From positions 1,240,001 to 1,304,000 of the forward strand of contig JADJPU010000001.1 in NCBI GenBank assembly GCA_016713115.1: a DNA stretch of 64,000 bases, in the 5' to 3' direction. Positions 49,431-58,694 of this stretch are shown here, piece by piece. The first letter of the stretch is position 1. Every line of letters starts with the position of its first letter. Under the pieces are notes generated by a model that worked only from the letters and a program-made list of their open reading frames with translations, did no database searches and was not told the origin of the DNA. The DNA is from Cellvibrionales bacterium. GTDB lineage: Bacteria; Pseudomonadota; Gammaproteobacteria; Pseudomonadales; UBA7239. The translations under genes were made by a program, and so were the position numbers.

Positions 49431-50701
49431 GCCTTGGATTTCCTCTGCTGCAGCATACGCTGGTAATACTGTGTGAATTGTTGTGCGGCGAGATTCCAGC
49501 AGAAAGTGCTTTCAATGCGCGCGCGCCCCGCTTGCGCCAGTTGTGCGCGTTTCTCTGGGTGTTCGAACAAATCCACAATCGCATCAGCAATCGCCTGTTC
49601 GCTGCCCGCTTGCACCACCAGTCCCGCATCGCCCACCACTTCCGGCAGCGCGCCGCCGTTGGAAGAAATCACCGCTGTGCCGCAAGACATGGCTTCACCG
49701 GCTGGCAGGCCAAAACCTTCATACAGCGAAGGGCAGACCACAATTTCTGCTTCGTTGTAGTGCTGCACCAATTGTTCCGTGGAAATGCCGGAAACAAATT
49801 GCACGATGTCGCCAATGCCGAGACGCGCAATTAAATTTTCGGTGTAGCCACCGGCTTTAGGTTTGCCGACGACGAGCAGTGACAGTTGCGGGTAACGCTC
49901 GCGCAACAGTGCCACCGCTTTCAATAAAAATTTCAACCCTTTAAGCGGCTGGTCAGCAGAAGCGGTGCACATCAAGCGAAAAGGAATTTTTTGAATATGG
50001 GGAATAGGGTGAAACTCGGCGGTGTCGATACCGCAGTGAATCAAATCAATCTCGCTTTCATGGATAGAAAAATCGCGCGCGATGTCTCGGCGCGAGTGCG
50101 CGGAAACGGTCACAATATGATCGAGTTTTTTCACCACATTTTTTTGCATCTTCAAAAACGAATGCCAGCGCAAAATCAAGGCGCGCATATACCAGCGCGG
50201 CTCCGATTTCAACGCGATGCGCAGATCGTGCGTGATGGGGTGATGAAAGGTGGCGACGACAGGAAAGCCGCGCTTCTGCAAATCGAGCAAGCCGTAGCAG
50301 AGGCTCTGGTTGTCGTGAATGATGTCGTAGTGCTTGTGTTTGTTTTTCAGCAATTTGTTGACGCGGCGACCAAAGCTGTAAGGCTCGGCGAAGCCGCCGG
50401 TGAGCATGCTCCACCACTCCATGAAATCGGCCCACGACAGCAAATGTTTGGCACGCAAACCGAAGGCGTGATGGCGTGGGCTTTCAAACAAATTGAGGCT
50501 GGGTACTTTAATCAGCGTCACGCGCGGATCGAGATGTGGGTAGGGCGGGCCAGAAATCACATCTACCTGATGCCCCATGTTCACCAGCGCCTTGCTCAAG
50601 TACTTGAGGTAAATACCCTGCCCGCCGCCGTAGGGGTGGCTGCGATAGCCGAGCAGGGCAATGCGCAAAGCGCGCGGCGATGGGTGCGAAGTGGCAGTCA
50701 C
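49427..50701 (-). CDS. Family 4 glycosyltransferase (GT-B)
   Basis: A 424-residue GT4 protein with both Rossmann domains. The N-terminal domain has IALLGYRSHPYGGGQGIYLK. The C-terminal donor domain carries CTASADQPLKGLKFLLKAVA and EIVVCPSLYEGFGLPAGEAM with the E-x7-E motif. Donor and acceptor sugars are unknown. GTG 50701 is the start. It heads the three-gene cluster with the methyltransferase and the alpha/alpha barrel protein. Confidence 0.92.
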   Translation of the reverse strand: MTATSHPSPRALRIALLGYRSHPYGGGQGIYLKYLSKALVNMGHQVDVISGPPYPHLDPRVTLIKVPSLNLFESPRHHAFGLRAKHLLSWADFMEWWSMLTGGFAEPYSFGRRVNKLLKNKHKHYDIIHDNQSLCYGLLDLQKRGFPVVATFHHPITHDLRIALKSEPRWYMRALILRWHSFLKMQKNVVKKLDHIVTVSAHSRRDIARDFSIHESEIDLIHCGIDTAEFHPIPHIQKIPFRLMCTASADQPLKGLKFLLKAVALLRERYPQLSLLVVGKPKAGGYTENLIARLGIGDIVQFVSGISTEQLVQHYNEAEIVVCPSLYEGFGLPAGEAMSCGTAVISSNGGALPEVVGDAGLVVQAGSEQAIADAIVDLFEHPEKRAQLAQAGRARIESTFCWNLAAQQFTQYYQRMLQQRKSKA

Positions 50702-50829
50702 GAGTGGTTAAAAAATCGTCAAAAAAAGAGGGCGTTATGGTAATGAGAGCGGCTGGTTAGCGCCACTGCGTATAGCCACAAGGGGAGAGTGACTGCCAAA
50801 ATATGGCCTGAGTAAAAGAGTCATTGCGC

Positions 50830-52539
50830 ATGCCACACGAAACCCCTCTGATATTTACCATCGCAGCCAGCTTCGCCCTTGCCCTCGTACTGGGCTTTTT
50901 GGCGGCGCGCATCAAGTTGCCGGTGTTGGTGGGCTATATGGTGGCTGGTATCTTGGTTGGTCCGCTCTCCCCAGGTTTAGTGGTGGATGTAGGTTTATCG
51001 CAGCAATTGGCGGAGATCGGCGTGATTTTGCTGATGTTCGGCGTGGGCTTGCACTTTTCCTTGGCAGATCTGTTCTCTGTGCGCCGCATTGCCCTGCCGG
51101 GGGCGTTGATCGAGATTCCCTTGGTCACGGCGCTGGGCGCAGGCTTGGCGACATGGTGGGGCTGGTCACTGGGCGGCGCGTTGGTGTTCGGGCTGTGTTT
51201 GTCGGTGGCGAGTACCGTGGTCTTGGTGCGCGCCATGGAAACGCACGGCCAGCTCAAAACCATGAACGGCCACATCGCCATCGGCTGGTTGGTGGTGGAG
51301 GATCTGGTGATGGTGCTGGTGCTGGTGTTGCTGCCGCCACTGGCGGGCGTACTCAGCGGCAATAGTGGTGCGGGTGATGTGCACACCCTACTAAAAACGC
51401 TGGCGATGACATTTATTAAAGTCGCCGGTTTTATTGCGCTGATGATGGTGGTGGGGCGCAAAGTGTTTCCGTGGTTGCTGTGGCAGGTAGCGCACACCGG
51501 CTCGCGGGAATTGTTTAATTTGTGTGTGGTGGCCGCGGCGATAGGCATTGCTTACGGCGCTGCCACGCTGTTTGGTGTGTCGATTGCGTTGGGGGCATTT
51601 TTTGCGGGCATCGTGTTGCGCGAATCTGATTTCAGTTACCGTGCTGCACAGGAATCGCAGCCGTTGCGCGATGCGTTTTCTGTACTGTTTTTTGTCTCGG
51701 TCGGTATGTTGTTTGATCCGCGTGTACTGCTGGACAACCCGTTGGGTGTGTTGGCGGTGCTGGCCATCATCATGTGCGGCAAATCGATGTTGGCGTTTAC
51801 TTTGGTAAAAGCGCGCGGCTATCCACTGACTACAGCGCTGACCGTGTCTGTCGGCTTGGCGCAAATCGGCGAGTTCTCTTTTATTTTGGCTGGCTTGGGT
51901 GTGAGTCTGAATCTGTTGCCCAAAGAAGGCTTAAATTTAATTCTGGCAGGTTCGCTGTTATCTATCGCACTAAACCCCTTGGTGTTTCATGCCGTGGAGC
52001 CACTGCAGCGCTGGATACGCACGCGCTCGCGCTTTGCGCGTTTTCTGGAGCAGCCGGATGACCCACTGGCGATCTTGCCGATGACTTTTGCTTCGGAAGA
52101 ATTGACGAATCATGTCGTGTTGGTGGGTTATGGTCGCGTAGGGCGGCGCGTTGGCCGCGCATTGCGCGAGCGCGGTCTGCGCTATGTGGTGGTGGAAGAA
52201 AATCGTGATTTGGTTGAAGGCTTGCGAGCAAAAGGTTTGCCGGCAGTGGCCGGTGATGCTGTGGAGCCAGAAGTATTAATTCAAGCGCATATTGCCCGTG
52301 CATCGCTGCTGATTGTGGCGATGCCCGATGCCGCGCGCACCGGCCGCATGTTGGCAATTGCGCGCATGTTGAATCCGCATATCGGTTCTATTGCGCGCGT
52401 GCACAGCGATGATGAAGCCGAATTGCTAGAAAAAGAAAATGTCGGCGGGGTATTTTTTGGCGAGCAAGAATTGGCAAATGCCATGATCTCAGCGATAGAT
52501 GGTCAGTTATCTGAGCAGCGGCATCAGCATCACGGATAA
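50830..52539 (+). CDS. Kef-type cation:proton antiporter with NAD-binding RCK domain (YbaL-like)
   Basis: A 569-residue CPA2 transporter. Residues about 1-385 form roughly 12 membrane segments (FLAARIKLPVLVGYMVAGIL, GGALVFGLCLSVASTVVLVR, LGAFFAGIVLRESDFSYRAA). Residues about 410-560 form a TrkA-N/RCK domain (HVVLVGYGRVGRRVGRALRE). It would exchange K+ or Na+ for protons and respond to NAD(H). ATG 50830 is chosen; TTG 50824 is two codons earlier. Divergent from the glycosyltransferase gene. Confidence 0.92.
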   Translation: MPHETPLIFTIAASFALALVLGFLAARIKLPVLVGYMVAGILVGPLSPGLVVDVGLSQQLAEIGVILLMFGVGLHFSLADLFSVRRIALPGALIEIPLVTALGAGLATWWGWSLGGALVFGLCLSVASTVVLVRAMETHGQLKTMNGHIAIGWLVVEDLVMVLVLVLLPPLAGVLSGNSGAGDVHTLLKTLAMTFIKVAGFIALMMVVGRKVFPWLLWQVAHTGSRELFNLCVVAAAIGIAYGAATLFGVSIALGAFFAGIVLRESDFSYRAAQESQPLRDAFSVLFFVSVGMLFDPRVLLDNPLGVLAVLAIIMCGKSMLAFTLVKARGYPLTTALTVSVGLAQIGEFSFILAGLGVSLNLLPKEGLNLILAGSLLSIALNPLVFHAVEPLQRWIRTRSRFARFLEQPDDPLAILPMTFASEELTNHVVLVGYGRVGRRVGRALRERGLRYVVVEENRDLVEGLRAKGLPAVAGDAVEPEVLIQAHIARASLLIVAMPDAARTGRMLAIARMLNPHIGSIARVHSDDEAELLEKENVGGVFFGEQELANAMISAIDGQLSEQRHQHHG

Positions 52540-52546
52540 ATAAAAC

Positions 52547-53158
52547 ATGACAGAAACATTGCACTGGCAGCCACTGGATAAACCGGCGTGGCTGGCGTTG
52601 AAAGCGGAAGGCGAAATCATCGAGCAGGACAACCGTGGCGTAAAAGTGCTGCGCTGCGCCAATGGCGATTTTATTAAATTGTTTCGCGTAAAACGCCGCA
52701 TCACCACCGCGCGTTTGTGGAATCCGGCGCAGGAATTTTTTCGCAAAGCACAGCAATTAAAACAGCGTGGTATCGCCACCGTAACCCCTGTGTCTTTGTA
52801 TCGTCTGCTGCATGTGCCGCGCTTCGGTGCGCGCTATCAGCCCTTGGAAGGTGAAACGGTGCGCACACTGCTACAGCAAAAAAAATTCACAGAAAAACAC
52901 ATAACAGAATTGGCGGCATTCATTGCGCTGTTGCACAGCAAGGGTATTTTGTTTCGCTCCCTGCATCCGGGCAATGTGGTGCTGCGGCCAGATGGAACAT
53001 TTGGTTTGATTGATATTTTGGATTGCCGTTTCCGTTGGTGGAGCAGGCCACTCAACCGCTGGCAGCGCGAACGCAATTTTCAGCATTTCTTCCGGTATGA
53101 AGATGGCAAACAAATCGAAAGGGCGTTGAGGGCGGCGTATTTTATTGCCGCTGGTTAG
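52547..53158 (+). CDS. LPS-core/Kdo kinase-like protein (InaA/WaaP superfamily)
   Basis: A 203-residue small protein kinase-like protein. The lysine-containing strand FIKLFRVKR, the catalytic-type loop LFRSLHPGNVVLRPDG (HPGN in place of HGD) and the metal strand FGLIDILDCRF suggest the Kdo/WaaP and InaA group. These phosphorylate LPS core sugars or are of unknown role. It is short compared with WaaP, starts seven bases after the antiporter gene and is probably in its operon. Confidence 0.78.
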   Translation: MTETLHWQPLDKPAWLALKAEGEIIEQDNRGVKVLRCANGDFIKLFRVKRRITTARLWNPAQEFFRKAQQLKQRGIATVTPVSLYRLLHVPRFGARYQPLEGETVRTLLQQKKFTEKHITELAAFIALLHSKGILFRSLHPGNVVLRPDGTFGLIDILDCRFRWWSRPLNRWQRERNFQHFFRYEDGKQIERALRAAYFIAAG

Positions 53159-53287
53159 TTTGAATCTTCAAAAAACATGCACGCTGCGTAGAGTTTCCAT
53201 ACGCTCCATTTTGATTCGCCAATGAATAACAGCAGCTTCATGATGAGGCAAGAATGCAAGGTTCTTGTTGTTGTGAGCGGGATGAAA

Positions 53288-53304
53288 TGCTTGGTCTTGG
53301 TGCA
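53288..53304. promoter_or_regulatory. Candidate NtrC enhancer site
   Basis: The 17-base element TGCTTGGTCTTGGTGCA keeps the right half-site of the NtrC consensus (TTGGTGCA) and the TGC of the left half. Its centre lies about 108 bases upstream of the start expected from the sigma-54 promoter, a usual distance for NtrC. The left half is degenerate, so this is a candidate only. Confidence 0.4.
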
Positions 53305-53377
53305 AAACTCTAAAAATCCAGAGGAATATTTATCAAATCCGCACCATGCTGTAGCGCGGTAGGTGTTTTGACGCAGT

Positions 53378-53393
53378 TGGCACGGCAGTTGCA
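53378..53393 (+). promoter_or_regulatory. Sigma-54 promoter of the ABC transporter operon
   Basis: TGGCACGGCAGTTGCA matches the sigma-54 consensus (TGGCAC, five bases, TTGCA), with GG at 53379-53380 and GC at 53391-53392 as the -24 and -12 elements. It lies 57 bases upstream of the ATG of the NrtA-like gene, in a 291-base gene-free stretch. Confidence 0.82.
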
Positions 53394-53449
53394 AAACCTC
53401 GTATGTGTGCAGCAACAGTTGCACCGTGGCGATCAATGCGAGGTGAACT

Positions 53450-54838
53450 ATGTCGTTCAACACAGGAATCTGGAAACGCTGCCAACACATCATGCGCATG
53501 GCTGTATTGTGGGCTGCAACAGTGGTACTGGCGACACCGTTGGCGCATGCCAGTAGCGAACCGGAAAAGTGGGAATTGAAATTTGGTTTCATCAAACTCA
53601 CTGACATGGTGCCGTTGGCGGTGGCGTATGAAAAAGGCTATTTCGAAGACGAAGGGCTGACCGTCACGCTGGAAGCGCAGGCAAACTGGAAGGTGTTGTA
53701 TGACCGCGTGGTATCCGGTGAACTGGATGGCGCGCACATGTTGGCAGCCATGCCATTGGGTTCTGCCACCGGCATCACTGGCAAGGACATGTTGATTGCA
53801 CCGTTCACGCTGTCCTACAACGGTGCCGGCATTACTGTTTCGAACGATGTGTGGTCAAAAATGAAACCGTCCGTGGCAATGGAGGGCGGTAAACCGAAGC
53901 ACCCAATCAGCGCCAAGAGTCTCGTGCCGGTGCTCGATCAGTACAAAAAAGAAGGCAAGAGCTTCACGCTGGGCATGACTTTCCCTGTGGGTACGCACAA
54001 TTACATGGAGCGTTATTGGTTGGCTGCCGGCGGCATACATCCTGGCTTTTATGCGCCTGAAAAAGGCGATAACAGCGGCAATATCGGTGCGCAGGCGTTG
54101 CTGTCTGTGGTGCCACCGCCGCAAATGGTGCCCACCATGGATGCTGGCACTACCGTGGGGTATTGCGTGGGGGAGCCGTGGAATCAACAAGCGGTTGTTA
54201 AAGGTTTGGGTGTGCCGGTAATTACCAGTGAGCAGATGTGGGCTGGCGGTGCAGACAAAGTGTTTGGTGTGCGCGAAGCGTTTGCTAAAGAAAACCCCAA
54301 CACCACGCTGCGTGTTGTGAAGGCGCTGATTCGCGCTTCGCAATGGCTGGATGCCAACAGCAACGCGAATCGACCAGAAGCCGTAAGAATGATTGCGCGA
54401 CCGGTGTATGTGGGTGCAGATGAAAAAGTGATTGCCAACAGCATGACAGGCACCTTTGAGTTTGAAAAAGGTGATAAACGCGCCATTCCAGAATTCAACA
54501 CATTCTTCAAAGATGTGTACGGCATTCCTTATTACTCGGATGCCGTGTGGTGGCTGACCCAAATGCGTCGTTGGGGGCATATCAGTAGCCAACAGCCGGA
54601 CAGCTGGTACATGGATATGGCAAAAAAAGCCTATCGCCCAGATATCTATGTTGCCGCCGCTCAAGAGTTGGTGCGTGAGGGCAAGCTGAAAGCAGCGGAT
54701 TTGCCCGATCTAACAACAGCAACCTTTATCAAACCGCCACAAACCAGCGCGTTGGATGGCGCGGTGTTTGATGCCAGCAAACCCAATGCGTTCATTGATG
54801 GTTTTGCCATCGGTCTGAAAGGCAACAGCAAGCCGTAG
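53450..54838 (+). CDS. NrtA/CmpA-family ABC transporter substrate-binding protein
   Basis: A 462-residue periplasmic binding protein of the nitrate/bicarbonate/taurine-type family. A signal peptide (about residues 1-35) ends near LAHASS. FGFIKLTDMVPLAVAYEKGY, LDGAHMLAAMPLG, TFPVGTHNYMERYWLAAGGI and GYCVGEPWNQQAVVKGLG follow; the His of VGTH is a nitrate ligand in cyanobacterial NrtA. Nitrate is the best guess, but the ligand is not proven. GAGGTG at 53440-53445 precedes the ATG. A sigma-54 promoter upstream implies nitrogen control. Confidence 0.9.
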   Translation: MSFNTGIWKRCQHIMRMAVLWAATVVLATPLAHASSEPEKWELKFGFIKLTDMVPLAVAYEKGYFEDEGLTVTLEAQANWKVLYDRVVSGELDGAHMLAAMPLGSATGITGKDMLIAPFTLSYNGAGITVSNDVWSKMKPSVAMEGGKPKHPISAKSLVPVLDQYKKEGKSFTLGMTFPVGTHNYMERYWLAAGGIHPGFYAPEKGDNSGNIGAQALLSVVPPPQMVPTMDAGTTVGYCVGEPWNQQAVVKGLGVPVITSEQMWAGGADKVFGVREAFAKENPNTTLRVVKALIRASQWLDANSNANRPEAVRMIARPVYVGADEKVIANSMTGTFEFEKGDKRAIPEFNTFFKDVYGIPYYSDAVWWLTQMRRWGHISSQQPDSWYMDMAKKAYRPDIYVAAAQELVREGKLKAADLPDLTTATFIKPPQTSALDGAVFDASKPNAFIDGFAIGLKGNSKP

Positions 54839-54888
54839 CTCAAATATTGGCTCTACTTTCGATAACGAAGCTACAAGAGAGGTATGTC

Positions 54889-55872
54889 ATGGTGACATCA
54901 ATGTTGAGCCGTCTTGTCAAAGCGCCGACGATACGCGAGGAGTGGTTGAGCAAAGCGCTGGAACTCATCGCCATGCCTTTGTTGGGGCTGACGATTTTTC
55001 TGGTGATGTGGAGTGTGGCGGCTAGCCGCATTGATACCTCGCTGGGGAAGTTTCCTGGGCCATCTGCGGTATTAATGCAGGCACAGGGGTTGGTAAGCGA
55101 ATTTCGTGACGAAAAAGGGCGTGAGCGGGCGTTCTACGAGCGGCAGGAAAAGCGCAATGCAGAACTGATATTGCGTGATCCGCAAGCCAAGCCGTCCATG
55201 AGCCCGTACAGCGGTGCGCCGACCTATCCAGAGCAGATCTTCACCAGCCTGAAAACGGTGTTCACGGGATTTCTGTTGGCGGCGTTGATTGCGATCCCCG
55301 TGGGTATTGCCATCGGGCTGAGTGGGTTTGTGTACCAAGCGGTCAACCCGATCATTCAGCTGTTCAAGCCGGTGTCCCCTCTGGCTTGGTTGCCATTGGT
55401 GACGATTGTGGTCGGTTCGGTGTATGTCAATGTGAATGACAGTGTGCCGAAGTCTTATGTCACATCGGCTGTCACCGTGATGCTGTGCTGCTTATGGCCT
55501 ACCGCGATCAACACGGCTGTTGGCGTGGCATCGGTTAATCAAGATCTCGTCAATGTCAGCAAAGTACTGCAGCTAGGGCGTATGCAGCATGTGCGCCACA
55601 TCGTGCTGCCGGCTGCCGTGCCGATGATTTTTACTGGCTTGCGTTTGTCATTGAGCACGGCATGGATGGTGCTGATTGCGGCTGAGATGCTGTCGCAGAA
55701 TCCGGGTCTGGGCAAATTCGTATGGGATGAATTTCAGAACGGCAACAACAATTCTTTGGGCCGCATCATGGTCGCCGTACTCACTATCGGTGTGATCGGC
55801 TATGTGCTGGATCGCGGCATGTTGTTACTGCAACAGCGTGTGTCATGGGACAAGCAAGCAGTCCTGCGTTAA
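54889..55872 (+). CDS. ABC transporter permease, NrtB-like
   Basis: A 327-residue inner-membrane permease with about six membrane segments. The EAA loop region (NVSKVLQLGRMQHVRHIVLP) contacts the ATPase. The N-terminal 100 residues contain a soluble hydrophilic insert between the first and second segments (EFRDEKGRERAFYERQEKRN), also seen in NrtB-type proteins. ATG 54889 follows AGAGAGG; the ORF start at 54847 lies in the gap after the binding-protein gene and is not needed. Confidence 0.93.
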   Translation: MVTSMLSRLVKAPTIREEWLSKALELIAMPLLGLTIFLVMWSVAASRIDTSLGKFPGPSAVLMQAQGLVSEFRDEKGRERAFYERQEKRNAELILRDPQAKPSMSPYSGAPTYPEQIFTSLKTVFTGFLLAALIAIPVGIAIGLSGFVYQAVNPIIQLFKPVSPLAWLPLVTIVVGSVYVNVNDSVPKSYVTSAVTVMLCCLWPTAINTAVGVASVNQDLVNVSKVLQLGRMQHVRHIVLPAAVPMIFTGLRLSLSTAWMVLIAAEMLSQNPGLGKFVWDEFQNGNNNSLGRIMVAVLTIGVIGYVLDRGMLLLQQRVSWDKQAVLR

Positions 55873-55895
55873 GCCGATCAGAAGGAGAACACAAA

Positions 55896-56753
55896 ATGAA
55901 AGCATTACTCGAATTGACGCAAGTGGGCATCGACTTCAAGTCTGCCAAAGGCACATTCACCGCGTTACAAGATGTGAACTTAAAAATCAGTAAGGGCGAG
56001 TATGTGTCGCTGATTGGCCATTCCGGTTGTGGAAAATCCACGGTGCTTAACATCGTCGCCGGTTTGCTACGCGCGTCGCGCGGTGGCGTGATTCTCAATG
56101 GGCGCGAAGTCAATACGCCAGGGCCAGAGCGGGCTGTGGTGTTTCAGAATCATTCTTTGCTGCCGTGGTTAACGGCTTACGAAAATGTGGAATTGGCCGT
56201 CAAACAAGTATTTAAAGGTCAGAAAAGCAAAGCAGAAATGCAGTCATGGATAGAGCACAACCTGCAACTGGTGCATATGCAGCATGCCATGCACAAATTG
56301 CCGCATGAAATATCCGGCGGGATGAAGCAGCGCGTTGGCATTGCGCGTGCGTTGGCGATGCAGCCAGAAATTTTATTGATGGACGAACCCTTTGGCGCGC
56401 TGGATGCGCTGACGCGAGCACACATGCAGGATTCGCTGATGGAAATTCAGTCGGTGTTGAACAACACGGTAATCATGATCACGCACGATGTGGATGAAGC
56501 TGTATTGCTCTCGGATCGCATTGTGATGATGACCAATGGTCCATCGGCAACGATAGGAGAAATTCTCACCGTAGATTTGCCGCGCCCGCGCGACCGTTTA
56601 GCGCTAGCAGATGATCCGCATTACAACCATTTACGACATGAAGTGTTGCGCTTTCTTTATGAAAAACACGCAAAAGTTGAGGAGATAACTCGTCGTGAAA
56701 AAAAGCTAACGGCGTTGTTTAGCGGCGCCAATTCAAAAAAATCTGTTGCTTGA
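55896..56753 (+). CDS. ABC transporter ATP-binding protein, NrtC/NrtD-like
   Basis: A 285-residue ATPase. Walker A is GHSGCGKST, the Q-loop is VFQNHSLLPWL, the signature is ISGGMKQRVGIARAL, Walker B is LLMDEPFGALD and the H-loop is ITHDVDEA. It powers the permease encoded 23 bases upstream. There is a single ATPase, without the extra regulatory domain of NrtC. ATG 55896 has AAGGAGA upstream. Confidence 0.94.
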   Translation: MKALLELTQVGIDFKSAKGTFTALQDVNLKISKGEYVSLIGHSGCGKSTVLNIVAGLLRASRGGVILNGREVNTPGPERAVVFQNHSLLPWLTAYENVELAVKQVFKGQKSKAEMQSWIEHNLQLVHMQHAMHKLPHEISGGMKQRVGIARALAMQPEILLMDEPFGALDALTRAHMQDSLMEIQSVLNNTVIMITHDVDEAVLLSDRIVMMTNGPSATIGEILTVDLPRPRDRLALADDPHYNHLRHEVLRFLYEKHAKVEEITRREKKLTALFSGANSKKSVA

Positions 56754-56769
56754 TGCAAGGGGAATAGAG

Positions 56770-58125
56770 ATGACTATTTGCAATAAAACAGCAGTTGCAA
56801 CCGGTTTGGCAGCTGTCTGCCTATTGTTGGCAGACAGCGCAATGGCAGGCACGGATTTCATGGAGTCGTTAACGGGCGGCAAAGCCAGCGCGAATGTGCG
56901 ATTGCGATTTGAAGAGGTGCATGACGATGCGTTCGAGGAAGAAGGCGAAGCGCTGACATTGCGCACGAGGTTGGGTTACGAAACGGCACCATTTTATAAT
57001 TTTACTACTTTGGTAGAGTACGAAAATGTATCGACCTTAAACGGGATTGATGAATACCAAGAGCCCGCGCCGCCAGCACCCAAGGCAGCAGGAGCCGCCG
57101 TGATCGCAGATCCAGAAGTGAATGAATTCAATCGCGCGCAAATCAAATACCGCGGCATTCGCAAACTCGATTTAACTTTAGGTAGACAGTACATTTCGTA
57201 CGACAACCAGCGCTGGATAGGTAATGTTGGATTTCGACAAGACGATCAAACATTTGATGCGTTTAGCGCGTCGTACACGGGGCTGAAAGATTTCACGCTT
57301 AACTATGCTTATGTTGTTGAGGTAAACGGCATTACGCCTGAGTTCGACAACAAAGTGAATGACCATTTTTTTAATATTCAGTACAACGGATTCAGTTGGG
57401 GAAAACTCACTGTGTATCACTATGATCTGCACAGCCAGAATGACAGTATTCGCGGACCGGAAAAAGAAATCGATGTGAATCCTGGTTTGCGTTATGTCTC
57501 AAATAAAACTACCGGCCTGCGCTTAGATGGCGGCTACAACTTGCCAACCACCATTCCTTTGCGTGCTATCTATCGCGTCGAGTTGGCGCAACAAGAAGCG
57601 CAAGTCATGGAGCCTGTAGTGGGAACACGCAGTCGCGAAACTACATACCGCACGGATTACGGCATGGCTGAAGTCGGCTTCAATTGGGGATTTGGTGGAG
57701 GCAATTTTGCACTGACGCCGGTTTTAGGTTACGAAGTGCTAAGTTCGGACAACGGCAAGTACGGGCTGCAAACGCCGTACGGCACCAAGCATGCGTTTAA
57801 CGGGTTTGCCGATCAGTTTCTGGTTACGCCAAAAGAAGGTTTGGTAGATAAGTATGTCAACATCGGCTTTGACTGGAACCCGCAGAACATCAAAATACAG
57901 GCGCAGTATCACGAATATGAAACGGATCATGCCAATGCTGTGCGTAAAGGCGATCTGGATCTCGGTAAAGAGTACAGTTTGCAGGTGGTAAAAACATTTT
58001 CCCCGAACTGGTCCGTTGGGACAAAGATAGCGATCTATGACGAATCGCATGATGCGGATGATGTGTTGCGCTCGAATAAACGCGATACAGATAAATTGTG
58101 GGCTTGGGTGGAGTACAAATACTGA
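56770..58125 (+). CDS. Outer-membrane beta-barrel porin (alginate-export/OprD-like)
   Basis: A 451-residue barrel with a signal peptide (residues 1-26, ending SAMAG). It has many alternating strands, aromatic girdles (YNFTTLVEYENVST, LTLNYAYVVEV) and a C-terminal Trp-Val-Glu-Tyr-Lys-Tyr strand ending in an aromatic residue. It probably lets the ABC transporter's substrate pass the outer membrane. It begins 16 bases after the ATPase gene and is the last gene of the operon. The pore specificity is unknown. Confidence 0.85.
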   Translation: MTICNKTAVATGLAAVCLLLADSAMAGTDFMESLTGGKASANVRLRFEEVHDDAFEEEGEALTLRTRLGYETAPFYNFTTLVEYENVSTLNGIDEYQEPAPPAPKAAGAAVIADPEVNEFNRAQIKYRGIRKLDLTLGRQYISYDNQRWIGNVGFRQDDQTFDAFSASYTGLKDFTLNYAYVVEVNGITPEFDNKVNDHFFNIQYNGFSWGKLTVYHYDLHSQNDSIRGPEKEIDVNPGLRYVSNKTTGLRLDGGYNLPTTIPLRAIYRVELAQQEAQVMEPVVGTRSRETTYRTDYGMAEVGFNWGFGGGNFALTPVLGYEVLSSDNGKYGLQTPYGTKHAFNGFADQFLVTPKEGLVDKYVNIGFDWNPQNIKIQAQYHEYETDHANAVRKGDLDLGKEYSLQVVKTFSPNWSVGTKIAIYDESHDADDVLRSNKRDTDKLWAWVEYKY

Positions 58126-58175
58126 TAAAAGTGTCTGGCAGCGGGCTAATACCCTGCCGCCAGAACACGATTGCG

Positions 58176-58601
58176 TTAAGTATTTTCTTCGCCGATCGCG
58201 TAATGAATTTTTGTGGTTTTCTGAATGATTTGTGCGACAGGACATTTTTTTGCGATATGTACTAAACGATCCACTTGCTCGGTGGTCAAATTTGCACTAT
58301 TGCTGAAAGTAAAATTTTGTGTGAATTCAAATTCAGCGCCGTGATCTGTGTTGATTGAGCGCATGCTCACATCGACACCAATGGCTCCCAAGTTCCACCC
58401 TTTTCGATCGGCATACATGCGCAAGGTGGTAGCAACGCAGGAAGCCAAAGAGCCCAAAAGCAATTCTTGCGGGGTTGTATATTTGTCTTGCCCGCCAACT
58501 TCTGTCGGCTCGTCGGTGAAATACACATGATGGCGATTGCTGATTTGGGTGAGATAGTTTTCACCTTCCAAAATGGCATGTGCTTTTTCTTTCATTAGCA
58601 T
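58176..58601 (-). CDS. OsmC/Ohr-family peroxiredoxin-like protein
   Basis: A 141-residue protein of the OsmC family. The two redox cysteines are seen in LLGSLASCVATTLRMYA and in IAKKCPVAQII, in the usual arrangement. It reduces organic hydroperoxides; which OsmC subgroup is unclear. ATG 58601 has GAGG upstream; another ATG six bases further in is possible. It stands alone and is convergent with the porin gene. Confidence 0.93.
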   Translation of the reverse strand: MLMKEKAHAILEGENYLTQISNRHHVYFTDEPTEVGGQDKYTTPQELLLGSLASCVATTLRMYADRKGWNLGAIGVDVSMRSINTDHGAEFEFTQNFTFSNSANLTTEQVDRLVHIAKKCPVAQIIQKTTKIHYAIGEENT

Positions 58602-58694
58602 AATCGTGCCTCGTTTAATATGACGGTACGATGGACTGTATGCCAAAAAACTAGAGGTGACAATCTATTGCCGCGTGAAATACATACGGATTAT

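Noticed and set aside
58130..58165. Imperfect hairpin between the porin and OsmC genes
   Set aside because: The stem is interrupted and has no T tract, so it is not supported as a terminator.
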